This document shows, one piece after another, positions 1-7,520 of a stretch of DNA of 11,846 nucleotides. The notes under the pieces are model-generated. The model did not search any database. It saw nothing but the letters and a program-made list of their open reading frames with translations, and was not told where the DNA came from. Both the position numbers and the translations under genes were made by a program. The stretch is from Dunaliella salina (Eukaryota > Chlorophyta > Chlorophyceae > Chlamydomonadales > Dunaliellaceae). Numbering within the stretch: the first letter of the stretch is position 1; every line of letters begins with the position of its first letter. The stretch lies in assembly GCA_002284615.2 (NCBI GenBank), contig MU069538.1:526440-538285 (forward strand), read 5' to 3'.

Positions 1-440
1 GGGCCCAAGATCCGCGCAGTGGGCAAGAACTAGGTACAGCGGTCATGTCAGAACTGGTTTTCAAGGCATGAGGCTTGGCTTGGGGTATCCCAGCACTCTC
101 TCACATAGTTCATCTGTTTGCCAAGTTCCTCCGAATGGAAGTCTGATACGTGGACGGCCAACTCCCGCTTTTTGTAGGCAAGAAGACCCAAGGCGTTCTC
201 CTTCTGTTTGCACAGTTTCTTGGTGTTGCATCACTCCCTAGAATTTTCTGTGACATGGCACTCTTTTTCAATCACGACTAAAAGAAGAAATGGGAAAAAC
301 GCATCATTCAATCACATGGTTGCAGGTTTAATTTCTTGTTTGCATCTGGACTCAACCAAATACTTATTATACAGCATGACCCAAATCCTGCTGCCCGTCC
401 ACAATTTGAAAGTTGAGCGAGCCATGACATGAAAACTCTC
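1..440 (-). pseudogene. Unrecognised coding-like segment, copy 1
   Basis: I do not recognise this sequence. On the minus strand a charged, coding-like frame runs from about 290 down to 50. It contains the stretches KKLCKQKENALGLL, KRELAVHVSDFH and KQMNYVRECWD and ends at a TGA after CLENQF. A TGA also interrupts it after TENSRE. A second copy at 2326-2740 has the same two stops and differs by an in-frame 9 bp indel, so both descend from one already interrupted ancestor. Substitutions between the copies include as many amino-acid changes as silent ones, which suggests decay rather than a maintained protein. The segment lies upstream of a plus-strand LINE-C remnant. It could be a host-gene exon fragment or part of an unidentified transposon. 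Confidence 0.3.
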
Positions 441-730
441 TTTTTCCTTTTTTCCCGTGATTTTGCAATTTTCGTGATGAACAGCATTCTGTATTCAAAT
501 GCATCCATCCCAAGTCTAGGCATGCATGGCTTCGTGGTCCTTTCCTCCTTCTCTCTAAACCCATTCCTCAGATGGCTTTGTCCCTGTCTGCTTCTGACCA
601 TGTACAGTCTCATGACAATTTCACCAATAAGAACATCAATAAACTTTGTTCCTTTCTTCATGAACTTCCCATTCATTCATTTACAGGCTAGGAGTCTGTC
701 ATCTCATCTGGAATCCTCCTTTTCCCTGTA
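405..730 (+). mobile_element. LINE-C 3'-end remnant, copy C1
   Basis: This is a decayed C-terminal end of a non-LTR retrotransposon reverse-transcriptase protein. It begins with the LKVERA motif that precedes the terminal zinc-binding domain. After a damaged stretch, the frame from 473 to 691 reads RDEQHSVFKC (the H-x4-C half of the CxxC...H-x4-C finger), then QMALSLSASDHVQS, then NKLCSFLHEL. The last two match QVALYVPTFHHV and NKLHHFLHEL in the LINE-A copies at 1611 and 8407 at both DNA and protein level. The first CxxC is spoiled by a stop and a substitution. An antisense frame of 122 codons overlaps this region, but it is not matched in the other LINE copies and is probably chance. Module X follows at 731. 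Confidence 0.6.
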
Positions 731-796
731 ATTTTACATTGCTGTATCCACCTGCATGGGCAGCTGAGCAGAAATACAGAGGCCTGTAACGAGACC
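731..796 (-). repeat. Tail module X, copy X1
   Basis: One of eight occurrences of a short module whose plus-strand core is TTACATTGCTRTATCC, a short loop, then GGGCAGCTGAGC. It joins the end of LINE-C1 to the start of LINE-A1. Read on the minus strand, the stem bases TCTGC and GTGGA can pair using G-U wobbles. The (GTAAG)n end seen at X4, X6 and X8 is degraded here to GTAATTTTAC. The downstream part ACAGAGGCCTGTAAC is shared with X2, X3, X5 and X8. Confidence 0.6.
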
Positions 797-985
797 AAAT
801 CCTTTCACTCGGACTCATTGTTCGGAGTGTGGCTCATTTCAGACTTTGTATTCATGCTTTGAAGGTTGAGCAAGCTTCGTGGGACGATTGTTTCTCACCC
901 ACATGTGATCTCTGCGATAGCCGAGATGATATCCAGAGATAAAGGCTTTTTTACCAACATAAGTATGCTTCTTGTTCTATGGTCC
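797..985 (+). mobile_element. LINE-A 3'-end remnant, copy A1 (truncated)
   Basis: The plus frame from about 836 reads HFRLCIHALKVEQASW followed by CDLC and a D-rich DDIQ, which is the N-terminal half of the LINE zinc-binding domain. Other copies keep RLRVHALKVE and CDLCDDQDDIQD. Homology breaks near 945, where the H-x4-C half should begin, and a short match AAGTATGCTTCTTGTTCT resumes at 964. The copy is therefore dead and internally rearranged. It corresponds to A3 in the parallel copy of the composite repeat. Confidence 0.6.
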
Positions 986-1336
986 CAGAGGGGCTATCTG
1001 GGCATATATGCCCGAATACACTCCTTTTTCGCATTTGAAGTGCGCCCATTCACAACCACTTCACCTGGTTCGGACAATGTCAGCTCTAAAGTGTAGCTGG
1101 CGTTATAAGCTACCAGAGCATATGCTCAGGTTTGTGTGAGTCGCCCTGTGTGCTTAGATCGACTAGGCTAAGCCACATGGGACACGCCTAGTTTGTTGCT
1201 TTTATAGGAAAATGGCTGAAACCGCCATAAAATTCCAACCACAGGGTCTTCTTACTCCATTTTTTTTGCAATGAAATTTTCTTTCCTGGGCATCCTCTGC
1301 TGCAAAATTGGTCCTGTTGATGCCCCATGCACTGCA
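986..1336. other. No gene seen; unique spacer
   Basis: No coding frame with recognisable motifs is seen here. The only structure noted is a 14 bp perfect palindrome, GGGCATATATGCCC, at about 1000-1013, inside a larger weak inverted repeat. The short frames over this stretch have no homology that I can see to the LINE families on either side. Confidence 0.4.

Positions 1337-1390
<54 letters not shown>
1337..1390. repeat. (CAT)18 microsatellite
   Basis: A perfect trinucleotide run of 18 CAT units. Poly-His (plus strand) and poly-Met (minus strand) frames over it are artefacts of the repeat. It lies six bases upstream of the start of the 799 bp sequence that recurs at 8193. Confidence 0.97.
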
Positions 1391-1392
<2 letters not shown>

Positions 1393-1472
1393 ATGCCGCC
1401 CCTGTGTCATGACGAACTGGCTTTGTCAATTTTTCAGCGTTGCTTCCGACGCTTCCCCCACTTGTCCTTTTA

Positions 1473-1538
1473 ATTTTGTATTGCTATGTCCACCTCCATG
1501 GGCAGCTTAGCGGAAACACAGAGGCCTGTAACCAGACC
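1473..1538 (-). repeat. Tail module X, copy X2
   Basis: The plus strand reads ATTGCTATGTCCACC, a short loop, GGGCAGCTTAGCGG, then ACAGAGGCCTGTAACC. The minus-strand stem TCCGC/GTGGA pairs with one G-U wobble. It lies immediately before LINE-A2. Its exact duplicate is X7 at 8269-8334. Confidence 0.6.
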
Positions 1539-1980
1539 ATACACTTTCCATTGGATCTCCCGAAACTCATTGTGTAGAGTGTGGCTCGTGTGGCTCGTGT
1601 GGCTCGTTTCAGGCTTCGTGTTCATGCTTTGAAAGTTGAGCAAGCTTCGTGGGACGATTCTTTCTCACCCACATGTGATCTCTGCGATGACCAAGATGAC
1701 ATCCAGGATCAATAACATGTACTTTTCAGGTGCGCTCATCCTCACGTATGCTCTCTCCAATGCAAGTATGCTTTTTTGTTCTGTGGTTCCCGCCTCTCTT
1801 TACTGCATCTTTCTTCCCAGGTGGCACTGTATGTGCCTACCTTTCACCATGTACATTCTTTTCATATGCGCTCTTTTTTGAATCAGGACAACAACAAGCT
1901 TCATCATTTTCTTCATGAACTTCTCCCTTTTTACAAACAGGCTAGCAGGTTTTAGTTTTGACTGGAGGTCTTTTTCTTCC
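1539..1980 (+). mobile_element. LINE-A 3'-end remnant, copy A2
   Basis: C-terminal part of a LINE reverse-transcriptase protein. The plus frame from 1611 reads RLRVHALKVEQASW, then CDLC, DDQDDIQD, a TAA stop, then HVLFRC. Together these form the CxxC...H-x4-C terminal zinc-binding domain. After a frameshift it continues QVALYVPTFHHV and LNQDNNKLHHFLHELL. The TAA sits where a Glu codon is expected, and the same lesion occurs in A3 (3159-3545), so A2 and A3 derive from a copy that was already inactive. Three tandem 9-mers TGTGGCTCG occur at about 1579-1605. The 3' end GGAGGTCTTTTTCTTCCTGT runs straight into LINE-B. Confidence 0.75.
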
Positions 1981-2195
1981 TGTGATCCTGTAATCCTGTG
2001 TGTGATATGTCCTCATGATTCTGTTGAAAGCATGGGGCTCTTGTTGAGTATCATGTGGAATTTTTGCTTTGCCTTTTGATCAGAATGTGCGAAGCCTATC
2101 AGGACGCCAGGATACCTGCATCTGGATCTGCCTCCGCATGTATGCAGAATGTCAGTAGATTTCGACTGAGACTCACACTCTGAAACTGGAAACTG
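1981..2195 (+). mobile_element. LINE-B fragment, cut by assembly join
   Basis: First part of the LINE-B remnant that is complete at 8777-9314. It includes the (ATCCTGTA)-like tandem start and the coding stretch RKPIRTPGYLHLDLPPHV, followed by a 1 bp deletion relative to B1 (4890-5434). It stops abruptly at the n at 2196, in the middle of the VETASW motif. The truncation is most likely technical. Confidence 0.75.
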
Positions 2196-2196
2196 N
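2196..2196. other. Single-n contig join 1
   Basis: A lone ambiguous base exactly where the LINE-B sequence breaks off and a pure CA run begins. Some scaffolding programs write a single n where two contigs are predicted to overlap but could not be merged. This junction should not be read as contiguous DNA. Confidence 0.8.

Positions 2197-2270
<74 letters not shown>
2197..2270. repeat. (CA)37 microsatellite at contig edge
   Basis: A pure dinucleotide run of 74 bases beginning directly after the n. Its position at the block edge suggests that the assembler stopped inside the repeat, so its true length is unknown. The reverse-complement run (TG)n closes the same block at 8105-8191. Confidence 0.95.
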
Positions 2271-2272
<2 letters not shown>

Positions 2273-2325
2273 ACATACATATTTTTACCTGCAGGCTGCT
2301 CACTCACACACTCAAGGGTCAGAGT

Positions 2326-2740
2326 GGGCCCAAGATCTGCGCAGTGGGCAAGAACTAGGTACAGCAGTCATGTCAGAACTGGTTTTCAAGGCATGAGGCT
2401 TGGCTTGGGGTGATCTTCTTATCCCAGCATTCTCTCACATAGTTCATCTGTTTGTCAAGTTCCTCCAAATGGAAGTCTGATACGTGGACGGCCAACTCCC
2501 GCCTTTTGTTGGCAAGGAGGCCCAAGACGTTTTCCTTCTGTTTGCACAGCCTCTTGGTGTTGGATCACTCCCTAAAATTTTCTGTGACGTGGCGCTCTTT
2601 TTCAATCACGACTGACAGAAGAGAGGGGCAAACGCACCATTCACTCACATGGTAGCAGGTTTAAGTTCTTGTTTGCATCTGGACTCACCCAAGTACTTAA
2701 TATACAGCATGACCCAACTCCTGCTGCCGATCCACAATTT
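2326..2740 (-). pseudogene. Unrecognised coding-like segment, copy 2
   Basis: Diverged second copy of 1-440. The minus frame contains KRLCKQKENVLGLLANKRR, ELAVHVSDFHLEELDKQ and MNYVRECWDKK, and ends at the same TGA after CLENQF. The same internal TGA follows TENFRE. A possible 37-base GTGAGT...CAG intron at 2648-2612 would join it in frame to the antisense frame covering 2649-2970. In copy 1 the donor reads GTGATT. I cannot identify the protein. The join may be coincidence, because the upstream exon would be antisense to LINE-C2. Confidence 0.3.
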
Positions 2741-3060
2741 GAAAGTTGAGCGAGCCATGACATTAAAATCCTCTTTCCCTTGTCTATAATTTTTGCAATT
2801 TTTGTGTTAAACAGCATTTTGTATTCAAATGCACCCATCCCAAGTCTAGACATGCATGGCTTTGTGGTCCTTTCCTTCTTCTCTCTAAACCCATTCCTCA
2901 GATGGCTTTGTCCCTGTCTGCTTCTGACCATGTACAATCTAATGACAATTTTCACCAATAAGAACATCAATAAACTTTGTTCCTTTCTTCATGAACTTCC
3001 AATTCATTCATTTACAGGCTAGGAGTCTGTCATCTCATCTGGAATCCTCCTTTTCCCTGT
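2741..3060 (+). mobile_element. LINE-C 3'-end remnant, copy C2
   Basis: Paralogue of C1. The plus frame shows LKVERA at about 2741, then KQHFVFKCTHP (the H-x4-C part), QMALSLSASDHVQS and, after a 1 bp insertion that shifts the frame, NINKLCSFLHEL. Here the DEQ before His has become VKQ and the CxxC half is lost. It ends in a GGAATCCTCCTTTTCCCTGT-type 3' flank, as C1 does, followed by module X3. Confidence 0.6.
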
Positions 3061-3127
3061 ATTTTTACATTGCTATATCCACCTGCATGGGCAGCTGAGC
3101 AGAAATACAAAGGCCTGTAACGAGACC
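3061..3127 (-). repeat. Tail module X, copy X3
   Basis: Nearly identical to X1: TTACATTGCTATATCCACC, then GGGCAGCTGAGCAG, then the ACAAAGGCCTGTAAC extension. It sits at the same LINE-C/LINE-A boundary. X1 and X3 are therefore probably one insertion copied by the larger duplication. Confidence 0.6.
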
Positions 3128-3553
3128 AAATTCTTTCAATCGAACTCATTGCTTGGATTGTGGCTCGTTTTTGACTTTGTGTACATGCTTTGAAAGTTGA
3201 ACGAGCTTCCTGGGACAATTCTTTCTCACCCACATGTGATCTCTGCGATGGCCAAGATGATATCCAGGATCAATAATATGTACTTTACAGGTGTACTCAT
3301 CCTCACGTATCTCTCCAACGCAAGTATGCTTCTGTGTGTTTGATCTGTGGTTCTGTGTGCTTGTTCTGTGGTTCCCCCCTCTCTTTACTGCATCTTTCTT
3401 CCCAGGTGGCACTGTATGTGCCTACCTTTCACCATGTTCATTCTCTTCGTATGCGCTTTTTTGAATCAGGATAATAACAAGCTTTATCATTTTCTTCATG
3501 AACTTCTTTTTTACGAACAGACTAGCAGTCAGTAGCTTTGACTGGAGGTCTTT
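3128..3553 (+). mobile_element. LINE-A 3'-end remnant, copy A3
   Basis: The plus frame at about 3160-3300 reads VARF, a stop, LCVHALKVERASW, CDLC, DGQDDIQD, then the same TAA as in A2, then YVLYRCTHPHV and RKYAS. The rest, QVALYVPTFHHV and LNQDNNKLYHFLHELLFYEQ (about 3404-3520), restores the usual LINE C-terminus. The finger's His has become Tyr. Immediately downstream, its 3' end is split from LINE-B1 by the 1,314 bp insertion at 3565. Confidence 0.75.
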
Positions 3554-3564
3554 TTCTTCCTGTA

Positions 3565-3618
3565 GGTAAGGTAAGGCTACACGCTTTATCCGCATTCAAG
3601 GGCAGCTGAGCGGAAAAC
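3565..3618 (-). repeat. Tail module X, copy X4
   Basis: Starts GGTAAGGTAAGGCTAC, then TTTATCCGC, a loop, and GGGCAGCTGAGCGGAAA. The TCCGC/GCGGA stem is perfect. Beyond the stem the sequence (CATACTAACC) has nothing in common with the extension found at X1, X2, X3, X5 and X8. The module is thus attached to a different body here. Confidence 0.7.
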
Positions 3619-4878
3619 ATACTAACCTAGGCAAAAAGGAAGCAGGGCTGAAAATGCGAAAACAAAGTCTTTTGCTCTGTGTCACATCAAATTAGTGGCA
3701 TTGCTGAATCATGGTACAAACATGTGTGTGATGTGTGACCTGTATTTAAGTGGGGTTGTTTTATTGGGTTCTCTCTCTTATTCAACTTTCTGTTCCACCT
3801 TTCCTTGAGGTTTGGCTTCGTTTCTGTTATCCCTGGCCTTGTGCCAGGGGTGCCCTGTCCCTGATGTAACGCTAACCTGGTGAAGCTGGTCCACACCTGC
3901 TGCGTCTGCCCCAAGAATTCTCTGTGTGCTGCAGCCAAGCCAGCACTCTGCAGCTAGCCCAAGAACAGCTGAGCAGCAGCATGAAGAGCAAGCAGAGTAG
4001 CAGTCCACTCGCACCCCAAGCCCTCAGTTCGAGTGAACCTGTCCTTTGTGTGCATGGCATTTGGCACCCCTGGACATTTAAACCCCTATATGGTGAAGCC
4101 TTGCACATACAAGCAGCACATGTAAGCCTTGTTACCGTGAGCACCATCAGAAGAGAACGGAGTATTAGGAGCACGAGAGTGTGCTGCCTCAGTCATGCTG
4201 CTCCTGGGATGAGCATACCCTAAGGAGCGGTTGTGGTTGTGGGCATTCGAAGAGGCTTCAGAACTGTTGTTGCAAGCTAAGCTGCAGTTTCATGGCTGTG
4301 TATTGAACCATTGCTGATGGGTTAGGGCTCAGGATGTGCCTGTTGTGTGGACATGCTCTTGGCAAAAACTTTGCCATGTCTTGCTGTGAAATTTGAGACA
4401 TTCATTGCACAACCAGCATTTTTCTGTGAAGCAGGAGAAACATTAAGCAACATTTCTGCCTTTCTTGCCATCAATATTGCTTAATGGGGGGGAAATGTGA
4501 CCTGCTTCAACAACATTAAAAGTGCAGTGACAGTGATTGAGCATGACATCTGAGTTCAGAAGAGTCATATGCTGGAAAAAAATACACACACGGTCACTCT
4601 GTCTGAACAGGCATGCGAAGTCAAGCACAAATTCAACTAGGTTGCACTGAGTGCTTGTACGAAGTGCACTCTTGTGGTACCATGTACCACATATGATGTT
4701 TAGGAAATAAGAGAGCTGCATGACACTATAAGAAGGACCAAAAGACCATGACGGATACGTTCATGATATGCTTCAGTTCTCAGCATCACTTCACAGAAAA
4801 GTCGCACTGCTTAAGAAAGGTAACTTCAGGTCTGGTATGTGCACAAATATCAGGCACACACAACATTGCTTGTGACAA
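3565..4878 (-). mobile_element. 1,314 bp retroelement-like insertion with 11 bp TSD
   Basis: The direct repeat TTCTTCCTGTA flanks this segment at 3554-3564 and 4879-4889. The parallel copy at 8770-8780 has a single TTCTTCCTGTG at the same LINE-A/LINE-B junction, which is an unoccupied site. The left end is module X4, beginning GGTAAGGTAAGG. Read on the minus strand the element therefore ends in the X stem-loop and (CTTAC)n, as expected for a non-LTR element with its 3' end at 3565. No reverse-transcriptase motif is seen on either strand. Small frames exist (minus 4443-4721 and 3872-4174; plus 3924-4223, which is Ser/Gln-rich), but none is recognisable. It may be a long non-autonomous element or a retrocopied transcript carrying the X tail. 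Confidence 0.65.
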
Positions 4879-4889
4879 TTCTTCCTGTA

Positions 4890-5434
4890 ATCCTGTAATC
4901 CTGTGTGTGATACGCCCTCATGATTCTGCTGAAAGCATGGGGCTCTTGTGAAGTTCCTTGTGGAGTTTTTGCTTTGCCTTTTGATCAGAATGTGCGCAAG
5001 CCTATCAGGACGCCAGGATACCTACATCTGGATCTGCCTCCGCATGTCATGCAGAATGTCAGCAGATTTCGACTGAGAGCTCACACTCTGAACGTGGAAA
5101 CTGCCTCTTGGGGAGATGGGTTTCTTCCTATGTGCGATGGTTGCTCCTGTGGACAGATCCAAGATGAGACATATGTTCTGTTCATGTGTTGAGATGAGGG
5201 GATCTGTGCTGAGACAAAAATACTCCAAGCTTTCTAGACCCTGCCTAGTGGTTCTTCACTTGCACAACCTTTTTTGCGCCAACACTTGAGTGACCAAGTT
5301 GTTCCTAGTTTCCTCTCTAGTTTCCTCTTGCAACACAACAAAAAGCTCCTCTTTTTTATGTCTGAGCTTTTGGATTTGCTGTTGGCTGGCGTGGGCCAGT
5401 TGATCAGCCGTACAGGCTGGCTTGAGGTCTCCAT
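4890..5434 (+). mobile_element. LINE-B 3'-end remnant, copy B1
   Basis: C-terminal part of a second LINE family. The plus frame from 4920 encodes 90 residues: FALPFDQNVRKPIRTPGYLH at about 17-36, VSRFRLRAHTLNVE at 47-60, then C72-x2-C75 and VLFMC ending at C90. This is the terminal CxxC...H-x4-C domain, with the His replaced by Tyr in DETYVLFMC. A TGA at 5190 and a TAG at 5236 interrupt it, but the same frame continues through SFLLQHNKKLLFFMSELL and DLLLAGVGQLISRTGWLEV to about 5430. This matches the intact minus-strand LINE at 10036-10410 (FLLQHNNKLYLFISELMD). The 3' end leads into module X5. Confidence 0.8.
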
Positions 5435-5508
5435 GTGTAAGGCCAGGTAGGTTTGCGTCACCATATCCGCCTACAAAGGCAGCTGAGCGGAAACACTGAG
5501 GTCTGTAA
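5435..5508 (-). repeat. Tail module X, copy X5
   Basis: Follows the LINE-B1 end. It contains GTAAGGCCAGGTAGG (a decayed GTAAG repeat), CATATCCGCC, GGCAGCTGAGCGG and the ACTGAGGTCTGTAACC extension. The TCCGC/GCGGA stem is perfect. TGAGGTCT occurs on both sides (about 5423-5430 and 5497-5504) and might be a target duplication, but it does not directly abut the tail. Confidence 0.6.
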
Positions 5509-5704
5509 CCAGATCTGGCCTATGGAGAAAAGCTTAAAAAGTTTGGATTAGAAATTGACACAAACCATGTCTGATGTGGTGAATGAAGAAATGTGAGACA
5601 CACGTCGGGTCAGAAAGCTCAAATGGTCATGTTTTGCTGTGTACATTTCAAAGAATCCATTCCAAGCATGCCCATGCAGAGCTCCAGGTCTACCAAAATT
5701 TTAA

Positions 5705-5755
5705 GGTAAGGTAAGGTTACATTGCTATATCCGCCTACTAGGGCAGCTGAGCGGG
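5705..5755 (-). mobile_element. 51 bp tail-only insertion (module X6)
   Basis: GGTAAGGTAAGGTTAC through GGGCAGCTGAGCGGG is present in D1 but absent from D2, where AATTTTAAGCAATG is uninterrupted at 9804-9817. AATTTTAA (5697-5704) and AATTGAA (5756-5762) flank it as an imperfect target duplication. The inserted DNA is essentially the X module alone. This fits an extreme 5' truncation at the base of the stem-loop, leaving only the 3' tail. Confidence 0.7.
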
Positions 5756-5916
5756 AATTGAAGCAATGTCTGGCATTCATGTTTGACCCTGTGCGAGTCA
5801 CACTGTGGCACCCCTAGCCTGGATGGTATCAATTACAGGATTTGGTATGACTCTATGCTGATGCCGTCCCACTGTCCAGGTCTTCGTCTAGAAATGCTTT
5901 CAGGGCAGCTACCTAC

Positions 5917-6255
5917 GTGAGTGTTTCCTCCATATATAGTGTACCTTCTTCATGTATAATATTATCTAATTTAATCTTGCGGAGTCAGATTGTCTGGGCA
6001 TGTCCAGCAGTGTCCAGATGTGGTCATGTACAGCCTTTTCACATGCACTCCTTTTTGAATCAGGACAACAACAAGCTTCATAATTTTCTTCATGAACTCC
6101 TTGTGGTAGAAGTTCAGACACGGCATTCCAGGCAAGTAGACACGAACTTAGCTCATGGAAAGACATCAGGTTGGTTCATGAAGTCTGGTAGACGAGCTTG
6201 GTTCCCTAGGGGTGTGCAGGTCACTCCGGAGTGTTATGCATCTTGTCTTGTTTAG
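5917..6255 (+). pseudogene. Open frame containing a LINE-A-like tail
   Basis: A 112-codon plus frame inside block D1. The informative part is residues about 45-68, FLNQDNNKLHNFLHELL, identical in pattern to the C-terminal end of LINE-A. The following 44 residues, ending YASCLV and TAG, are also open in D2 (SRRRAGFPRGV, YASHLV) and are unassigned. The preceding residues, SQIVWACPAVSRCGHVQPFH, are probably not read in this frame in the ancestral element. It is a remnant, not a complete protein. Confidence 0.45.
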
Positions 6256-6381
6256 GGTGCCAAACGCATCTCTTGCAAATCCTCAACTCGTAAGATCACT
6301 TATTCCCATGAAATTGTGTTTTAGGGTTTTCACCTGTTGTAACAAAGTTGGAAGCACGAAATGCATTCCGTGTAATATTTT

Positions 6382-6921
6382 AGCCTAGCAGTCGCGCACA
6401 TGCTGCTCTCTTGTAGTCCCTGTACATATCTACCTCTTTTACATGTTGTCCTTGATGTGGCAACTACAGACAGTGTATACTCGTCAGTCATGACCTCGAA
6501 ACTGCAACATTGAAGTAGCGGTTAGGCTGGCATCTCGGGGCCCTAGGCAATCTGCTTCTTGCATCCTATTCCTTTCATGTCACATTCCTTTGGAGCGTCC
6601 TTTTTTTCTTCTTACATATTCCAGGCATGTTTTGTCTTAAATTTCTAGGGAAGAACTGGTGGGTCCTAGTCGCTCAATACTCTTGGAAATCTTAAGCTCA
6701 AAGATTTGAGCCTCTCAGATGCCTTCGCAGGTGTACACAGTGGTAAAATTCCACTGTATCTCCTGAACACCTAGGTTTTGGGGTAGCACCGGCTAAACCT
6801 TGAACCATTGTAGGATCTGTCTGCCATGTGGACTTTTTCATTCACTATCCAACTGCAATGATCAGGTGGTCCTAAATATGCTGTACTTTTTAGTCCCGTT
6901 CAATGAGGCAAGAAGTAGAGG
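6382..6921. other. No gene seen; unique sequence
   Basis: About 540 bases without a supported coding frame or repeat shared with the rest of the window. Two short inverted repeats were noted (GCTCAAA/TTTGAGC at about 6698-6713 and CAGTGG/CCACTG at about 6738-6756). They are too short to call functional. Confidence 0.4.
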
Positions 6922-6961
6922 TTGATCAAAACAGCCATGAAAATGTGTGTCTTGAGGCTTC

Positions 6962-7520
6962 ATGCAAAAATTGAAAGAAGGAAAAGAAAGAAGTACAGAG
7001 CAGGCATTGATAATATCCCCCATATCAATCGAGAAAAAGAGGAAACCTTATTCACGCTTCACGCACAAAGAATTATTGTATGCCAACCACCCACTGGCAA
7101 GGCAGCCGGGCATCCCCACTAAGTTTGTCTGGTGTGACAAGGAACCCGAGAAACTCTATTATGCTCTTAGTGGCCCTCAACTGCCCGTCAAATTGGGACA
7201 TGCAAGGCAAGTACAAGGAATACAAGGGATCGGGGTGAGGAAGCAACAGAAAGGCAGCACCTCATGCCAGTCAAGCCGCGTGGGGACGCCCAGTAATTAT
7301 TGTTGAGCAAAAGCCCTCAGCCTAACACCAGTTCACCACACTGCCAATGGAGGCACACAACATCCTGAACGAAGTGTTAGCAAAGGCCCCAGCCCCTACG
7401 TCCTCAGGCGTGGCAACTAGGTATGCTGTCCTGAACAAGTTGCCCAAGAAGTTCCGACTTGATTCATTATTGAGTGTGGTTTTGGGCGGATTGAAACCAG
7501 ACACTCATGCCCTCCAGTGA
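6962..7520 (+). CDS. Unrecognised two-exon-like coding segment
   Basis: An ATG at 6962 opens a basic frame containing RKPYSRFTHKELLYANHPLA, PTKFVWCDKEPEKLYYALSG and LPVKLGHARQVQ. Left unspliced it stops at 7304. A GGG^GTGAGG donor at 7235 and an ACACCAG^TTC acceptor ending at 7331 would remove 97 bases in phase 0. The frame would then continue into LPMEAHNILNEVLAKAPAP, RYAVLNKLPKKFRLDSLL and SVVLGGLKPDTHALQ before the TGA at 7518. Both parts look coding-like, and the segment lies outside the LINE-derived repeats. I recognise no family. A third open frame follows at 7507-7737. It could be a host gene fragment or part of an unidentified transposon. Confidence 0.35.

Larger units (their letters stand above)
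1397..2195. repeat. 799 bp exact duplicate, copy 1
   Basis: Base for base as read, 1397-2195 equals 8193-8991, with a constant offset of 6796 and no gap. Copy 1 ends exactly at the n at 2196 and copy 2 begins exactly after the n at 8192. It covers X2, LINE-A2 and the first part of LINE-B. Other repeats in the window differ at many positions, so perfect identity here points to duplicated contig ends rather than an ancient repeat. Confidence 0.95.
5509..6381. repeat. Repeat block D, copy D1
   Basis: About 870 bp, paralogous to 9601-10973 once the insertions there are removed. The first half has a coding-like plus frame in D2 that is broken in D1 by a frameshift near 5810. The second half (about 5990-6110) carries a LINE-A-type tail, LNQDNNKLHNFLHELL. 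After it, a further open stretch, QTRHSRQVDTNLAHGK to the TAG at 6253, is similar in D2. I cannot name the parts other than the LINE tail. The start, CCAGATCTGGCCT (5509-5521), is the empty site for the SINE at 9393. Confidence 0.7.

Noticed and set aside
308..676. 122-codon minus-strand frame, partly conserved at 2641-2970
   Set aside because: It is antisense to LINE-C, whose plus-strand motifs (DEQH, NKLCSFLHEL) match other LINE copies. The antisense frame is not conserved in those, and its changes are mostly non-silent.
1000..1013. 14 bp palindrome GGGCATATATGCCC as an operator or binding site
   Set aside because: An isolated palindrome with no adjacent gene or second copy; chance is a sufficient explanation.
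1202..1510. Poly-His and poly-Met proteins over the CAT repeat
   Set aside because: They are translations of a pure (CAT)18 microsatellite and have no other protein-like content.
3924..4223. Ser/Gln-rich 99-codon plus-strand protein
   Set aside because: It lies inside the 1,314 bp insertion, starts from a non-ATG codon, has low-complexity composition and no recognisable motif, so it was not called as a gene.
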